From positions 806,001 through 870,000 of the forward strand of contig NZ_WOXS01000002.1 of assembly GCF_009852415.1 (NCBI RefSeq): a stretch of 64,000 nt of DNA. The letters are read 5' to 3'. The position numbers and the translations under genes are program-made. Source of the DNA: Streptomyces sp. Tu 3180. GTDB lineage: Bacteria; Actinomycetota; Actinomycetes; Streptomycetales; Streptomycetaceae. Position 1 is the stretch's first letter. The number at the start of each line of letters is the position of its first letter. Below the pieces are notes generated by a model. It worked only from the letters and a program-made list of their open reading frames with translations, was not told where the DNA came from and searched no databases. Positions 60,924 through 64,000 of the stretch are shown piece after piece.

Positions 60924-61997
60924 TCAGGCCGTCGGGTGCACGGGGACGACCTCGTGCTGCGGAACGCCGAGGACGACCTTGAGCGCACCGGTCTCGGCGG
61001 CGTTGCCGAAGACGTCGTACGCCTCCTGCATGTGGTCGAGCGGGAACGTGTGGGTGACCATGCGCCCAGTGGGCAGCCGGCCTGCGGCCGCCATCCGCAG
61101 CAGGGTGGGCGTGGAGCGGGTGTCGACCAGCCCCGTGGTGACGGTGACGTTCCTGCTCCACAGGTCCTCCAGGTGCAGCGTGGCGGGGCCGCCGTGCACG
61201 CCGACGTTGGCCAGGTGCCCGCCGGGCCGCACCATGCGGGTGCACATCTCGAAGGTCTCCGGCACGCCGACCGCCTCGACGACCACGTCCGCGCCGAGGC
61301 CGCCGGTGAGGTCCGCGACCAGCTGCTCGGGGGCCTCGCCCGCGTCGGCCACGGCCTCGGCGCCGAACGCCCTGGCCGCCTCCAGCCGGGGCGCGGCCAG
61401 GTCCACGGCGATGACGCGCTCGGGTGAGAACAGCCGGGCGGTGGCGATCGTGGCGAGCCCGATCGGCCCGGCGCCCACCACGACGACGGTGTCGCCGGGA
61501 CGCACCCGCCCGTTGAGCACGCCCACCTCGTAGGCGGTGGGGAAGATGTCGGCCAGCAGCACGGCGTCCTCGTTCGTGAGCGTGCCGGGCACCGCGTGCA
61601 CCGAGAGGTCGGCGTACGGGACGCGGACGTACTCGGCCTGGGTGCCGTCGATCAGGTGGCCGAGGACCCAGCCCCCGCCGTCCAGGCACTGGCCGTACAC
61701 GCCCTCGCGGCAGTGGCGGCAGCGCCCGCAGGCGGAGATGCAGGAGACCAGCACCCGGTCCCCGGGACGCACGGTGCGGACGTCGCCCCCGGTCTCGACG
61801 ATCTCGCCGACCGCCTCGTGCCCCAGGACGGTGCCCGGGCGGACCTCGGGGACGTCGCCCTTGAGGATGTGCAGGTCCGTCCCGCAGATGGTGACGGCGT
61901 CGACCCGCACGATCGCGTCGGTGGGTTCCTTGACGGCCGGGTCGGGGACCTCCTCCCAGGCGGACTGCCCGGGACCGTGGAAGACGTAGCCCTTCAT
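60924..61997 (-). CDS. Zinc-dependent alcohol dehydrogenase (357 aa)
   Basis: MDR family: catalytic zinc ligands in AVTICGTDLHILKGDVPEVRPGTVLGHEAVG (Cys, and GHE); structural zinc Cys in CISACGRCRHCREGVYGQC; cofactor loop TVVVVGAGPIGLATIATARL. VIAVDL, with Asp at the end of strand 2, favours NAD. Good GAGGA site before ATG 61997. The CGTDLH and SACG motifs resemble the formaldehyde/isopropanol dehydrogenase-type branch; the substrate is not certain. It stands alone. Confidence 0.92.
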   Translation of the reverse strand: MKGYVFHGPGQSAWEEVPDPAVKEPTDAIVRVDAVTICGTDLHILKGDVPEVRPGTVLGHEAVGEIVETGGDVRTVRPGDRVLVSCISACGRCRHCREGVYGQCLDGGGWVLGHLIDGTQAEYVRVPYADLSVHAVPGTLTNEDAVLLADIFPTAYEVGVLNGRVRPGDTVVVVGAGPIGLATIATARLFSPERVIAVDLAAPRLEAARAFGAEAVADAGEAPEQLVADLTGGLGADVVVEAVGVPETFEMCTRMVRPGGHLANVGVHGGPATLHLEDLWSRNVTVTTGLVDTRSTPTLLRMAAAGRLPTGRMVTHTFPLDHMQEAYDVFGNAAETGALKVVLGVPQHEVVPVHPTA

Positions 61998-62555
61998 GCC
62001 GATCCTCACCCCATTCTGCTCTGCGGCGGGCTTCGGCGCCGGGCGCGCCCGGCGCCCGCCGGTGTCCGCGGCGCCCCGGGGGTGCCGGGGCTGCCGCCCT
62101 GCTCTTCCAGTCTGGGGGCGCAGGCCGGGATCCGCCGGGGCCGCGGGGCAGCGACCGGGGCGCGGGGTCCCGCTACCGCCGGAGCACCCGGGTGAGCGCG
62201 CCGTCGGGGCGGAACCGGTGATCCCCTGGGGGTCACCGGCCCGGGGCTGGTACCTGCGGCTGGACCCGGTGCGGCGGACGCTGTGGCCGACGCTGCGCGG
62301 CGGCACCCCGTGGGAGGGGGTCCAGCGGCGGGCGGTCGCCGCGCCGCCCGGCGCGGACCGGGCCGCCGTCACCCGGGGCGGCCACGGCGAGGTGCACCTG
62401 GCCGACGCGCGGTCGGGCCGCGAGGCGGCCCGCCTGCGGCCGGCCGCCGGACCGGGGCACGGCGGCCACATCGTGCCGCGCAGCCGGTCCGACGGCGCCG
62501 GGGGCGATCCGGTGGGCCGGTGACGGGCGGTGCGCGGACGCCGCCGCGGACACCG
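61998..62555. other. About 560 bp without a recognisable gene
   Basis: Both strands are open here because of high GC, but none of the frames has a good start site or family motif. The rightward frame up to 62523 (VIPWGSPARGWYLRLDPVRR...) has the most protein-like composition and may be a decayed gene. GTGACGG/CCGTCAC arms at about 62521 and 62553 could form a long-range hairpin near the ATPase stop. Confidence 0.4.
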
Positions 62556-64000
62556 TCACGCCACCGGTCGCGCGATGCCGCTGTGCATCAGGTGGCGGGT
62601 CTGCCGCGCGGAGTCGCCGAGGCGCAGGGCGAGCCGGGACGCCGCGCCGTACAGGTGCCGTACCGGCTCCAGGCGCTCCAGGCGCGGCGCGAGGGCCGAC
62701 AGGGCGATGGCCAGGGCCACGCCGGCCCAGGCGAGGGGCCCGAGCGGGGTGCAGCCGAAGAAGTGGCTGACGCCGGGGGTCTGCACGAGGGCGGCGAGCA
62801 CGGCGGCGGAGCCCAGCGCCGTCACCCACACCAGGGGGCTGTGGCGGCGGCCGGAGAGGGTCTGCACGAGCTGCGCGCCGACCACGCCGCACAGGGCCAT
62901 CGTGGTGGAGCGGCGTTCGGTGCCGGGGGTGAGACGGCCGATCAGGTAGGCGGTGACCGCACCGAGGCAGGTGGTCACGCCCCGGCGCCGGATGGCGCGC
63001 AGCAGGGGTGCGCCGAGGACGTCGAGCCCCATCGGGCCGGTCTCGGCGTGCGCCGCCGTGGAGGGGTCGTCGCTCGGTGTCACCGCCACCGCCATGGCCG
63101 GGAACATGTCGGTGAGCAGGTTGACCAGCAGCAGCTGACGGGTCGACAGCGGCGAGGAGCCCGCCAGCAGGGTGCCCAGCACGCTGAAGCCGACCTCGCC
63201 GGCGTTGCCGCCGATGAGGATGCTCACCGCGTCGGCGACGCTGCGCCACAGGGCGCGGCCCTCGCCGACGGCGTCCACCAGGACGGACAGGTCACCGGTG
63301 GTGAGCACGATGTCGGCGGCGTTGCGGGCGGCGGCCGAGCCGCGGGCCTCGATGCCGACGCCGACGTCGGCGGCGCGGATCGCGGCGGCGTCGTTGGCGC
63401 CGTCGCCGGCCATCGCCACCACCCGGCCGGCCTGCTGCAGGGCCTCCACGACGTGCAGCTTCTGTTCGGGCGCGACCCGGGCGACGACGGCGGCGCCGTG
63501 CAGGGCGCGGACCCGGTCGCGCCGTCCCATGGCGACGAGCTCGTCCCCGGTGACCACCTCGGTGTCCTCCGGCCAGCCCAGCTGCACGGCGATGGCGCGG
63601 GCGGTCTCCGGGTGGTCGCCGGTGAGCATGACGGGCAGGATGCCGGAGCGGCGCAGCTCCGCGAGCAGCGCCTGCGAGGTGTCGCGCGGGACGTCGGCCA
63701 GGGCGACCAGCCCGGCGAACTCCAGGTCCGCGAGGCCGGCGTCGAGTTCGGCGGCGGCGTCGGCCGTCCGGCAGGGGCGGTGGGCGACGGCGAGGACGCG
63801 CAGTCCCCGCCCCGCGAGGTCGTGGGCCGTCTCGGTGGCGTGGTCGGGGAGGTCCCGGCAGGCGGGGAGCACCGTTTCGGGGGCGCCCTTGACGACGAGG
63901 AGCCCGCCGGTGTCCGCGGCGTCCCGTCCGACCGCCGCCGCGTAGCCCCGGCTGGCCTCGAAGGGGAGTTCGCCGTCGGCGGTCCAGGAGTCGTCGGGCG
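62556..64000 (-). CDS. P-type cation-transporting ATPase, C-terminal part (N-terminus beyond window)
   Basis: The frame is open to the window edge. The segment just inside it (LPFEASRGYAAAVGRDAADT; GGLLVVKGAPETVLPACRDL) is the nucleotide-binding domain with the KGAPE motif. Then TGDHPETARAIAVQ, VVARVAPEQKLHVVEALQ, MAGDGANDAAAIRAADVGVGI (GDGxND hinge) and six C-terminal helices (QLLLVNLLTDMFPAMAVAVT; SPLVWVTALGSAAVLAALVQ). The DKTGT phosphorylation site is off the window. Such very long P-type ATPases are typical of actinobacteria (CtpI-like) with unknown ion; probable Ca/Mg or heavy metal. Confidence 0.9.
   Translation of the reverse strand, partial: PDDSWTADGELPFEASRGYAAAVGRDAADTGGLLVVKGAPETVLPACRDLPDHATETAHDLAGRGLRVLAVAHRPCRTADAAAELDAGLADLEFAGLVALADVPRDTSQALLAELRRSGILPVMLTGDHPETARAIAVQLGWPEDTEVVTGDELVAMGRRDRVRALHGAAVVARVAPEQKLHVVEALQQAGRVVAMAGDGANDAAAIRAADVGVGIEARGSAAARNAADIVLTTGDLSVLVDAVGEGRALWRSVADAVSILIGGNAGEVGFSVLGTLLAGSSPLSTRQLLLVNLLTDMFPAMAVAVTPSDDPSTAAHAETGPMGLDVLGAPLLRAIRRRGVTTCLGAVTAYLIGRLTPGTERRSTTMALCGVVGAQLVQTLSGRRHSPLVWVTALGSAAVLAALVQTPGVSHFFGCTPLGPLAWAGVALAIALSALAPRLERLEPVRHLYGAASRLALRLGDSARQTRHLMHSGIARPVA

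Noticed and set aside
62196..62523. Possible small gene before the P-type ATPase
   Set aside because: The frame has some protein-like composition but no start site, homologous motif or neighbour support; reported only as a gap.

Overview
The window is chromosomal DNA of a Streptomyces (or very close relative). The evidence is very high GC with strong third-position GC bias, GTG/TTG starts, 4-bp ATGA/GTGA start-stop overlaps, rare TTA codons confined to accessory genes, and many actinomycete-specific families: isorenieratene-type crt genes, SpoIIE-type phosphatases with STAS and HATPase partners, a GAF-ANTAR protein, a class E sortase substrate and CebR-type operators.

Layout. 1-8.1 kb: a LacI/DeoR-type regulator cut by the window edge, a glycosyltransferase pair, a cupin, an epoxide-hydrolase-like enzyme, two decayed regulator remnants and phosphoglucomutase. 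8.1-14.3 kb: a leftward operon of the uncharacterised STM4011-STM4015 families (two radical SAM proteins, a sulfatase-like hydrolase, an ATP-grasp-like protein and two leucine-rich STM4015 paralogues). A DUF6745 gene and a small partner diverge from it. 16.1-20.8 kb: a signalling block with a small basic protein, a HATPase anti-sigma-like kinase, CbiZ (cobinamide salvage), a SpoIIE-type phosphatase, a cobalamin-binding protein and a STAS protein. 20.8-29.6 kb: two divergent carotenoid operons, crtY-crtT-crtU leftward and crtE-crtI-crtB-crtV rightward; crtI carries a one-base frameshift. 29.6-34.3 kb: a leftward SDR / FAD oxidoreductase / SRPBCC / MpaB-type oxygenase block.

34,700-43,096 is an intact-looking composite transposon. 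Two identical-length (1,415 bp) inverted copies of an IS701-like element flank lower-GC cargo, and the outer ends carry a CTAA direct repeat. The cargo is a compact lanthipeptide cluster: a 158-aa precursor with a six-cysteine C-terminal core, an APH-fold kinase (LanK-like), a HopA1-domain lyase (LanY-like) and a LanC-type zinc cyclase, followed by a decayed IS5-like element. Kinase plus HopA1 is the class V lanthipeptide dehydratase pair. Its combination with a canonical zinc-site LanC, an unusually long leader, no transporter or protease, and carriage on a composite transposon is the most interesting item here.

43.1-64 kb returns to host-like DNA: a membrane-anchored Mrr-type nuclease, CsbD, a GAF-ANTAR regulator, an AMIN-like secreted protein, two large paralogous PAS/GAF-SpoIIE phosphatases, a broken MmpL transporter, a DUF1996 cell-wall protein, an AA10 polysaccharide monooxygenase under a CebR-type box, a GNAT acetyltransferase with its own box, a YihY/BrkB membrane protein, small enzymes, a zinc alcohol dehydrogenase and the C-terminal part of a large P-type ATPase running off the right edge.

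Working hypotheses: the cobalamin/partner-switching block may be a light or cobalamin-state input to the adjacent carotenoid genes; the transposon is a self-contained mobile RiPP cassette that depends on the host for export and maturation; the CebR boxes place the LPMO in cellulose utilisation.
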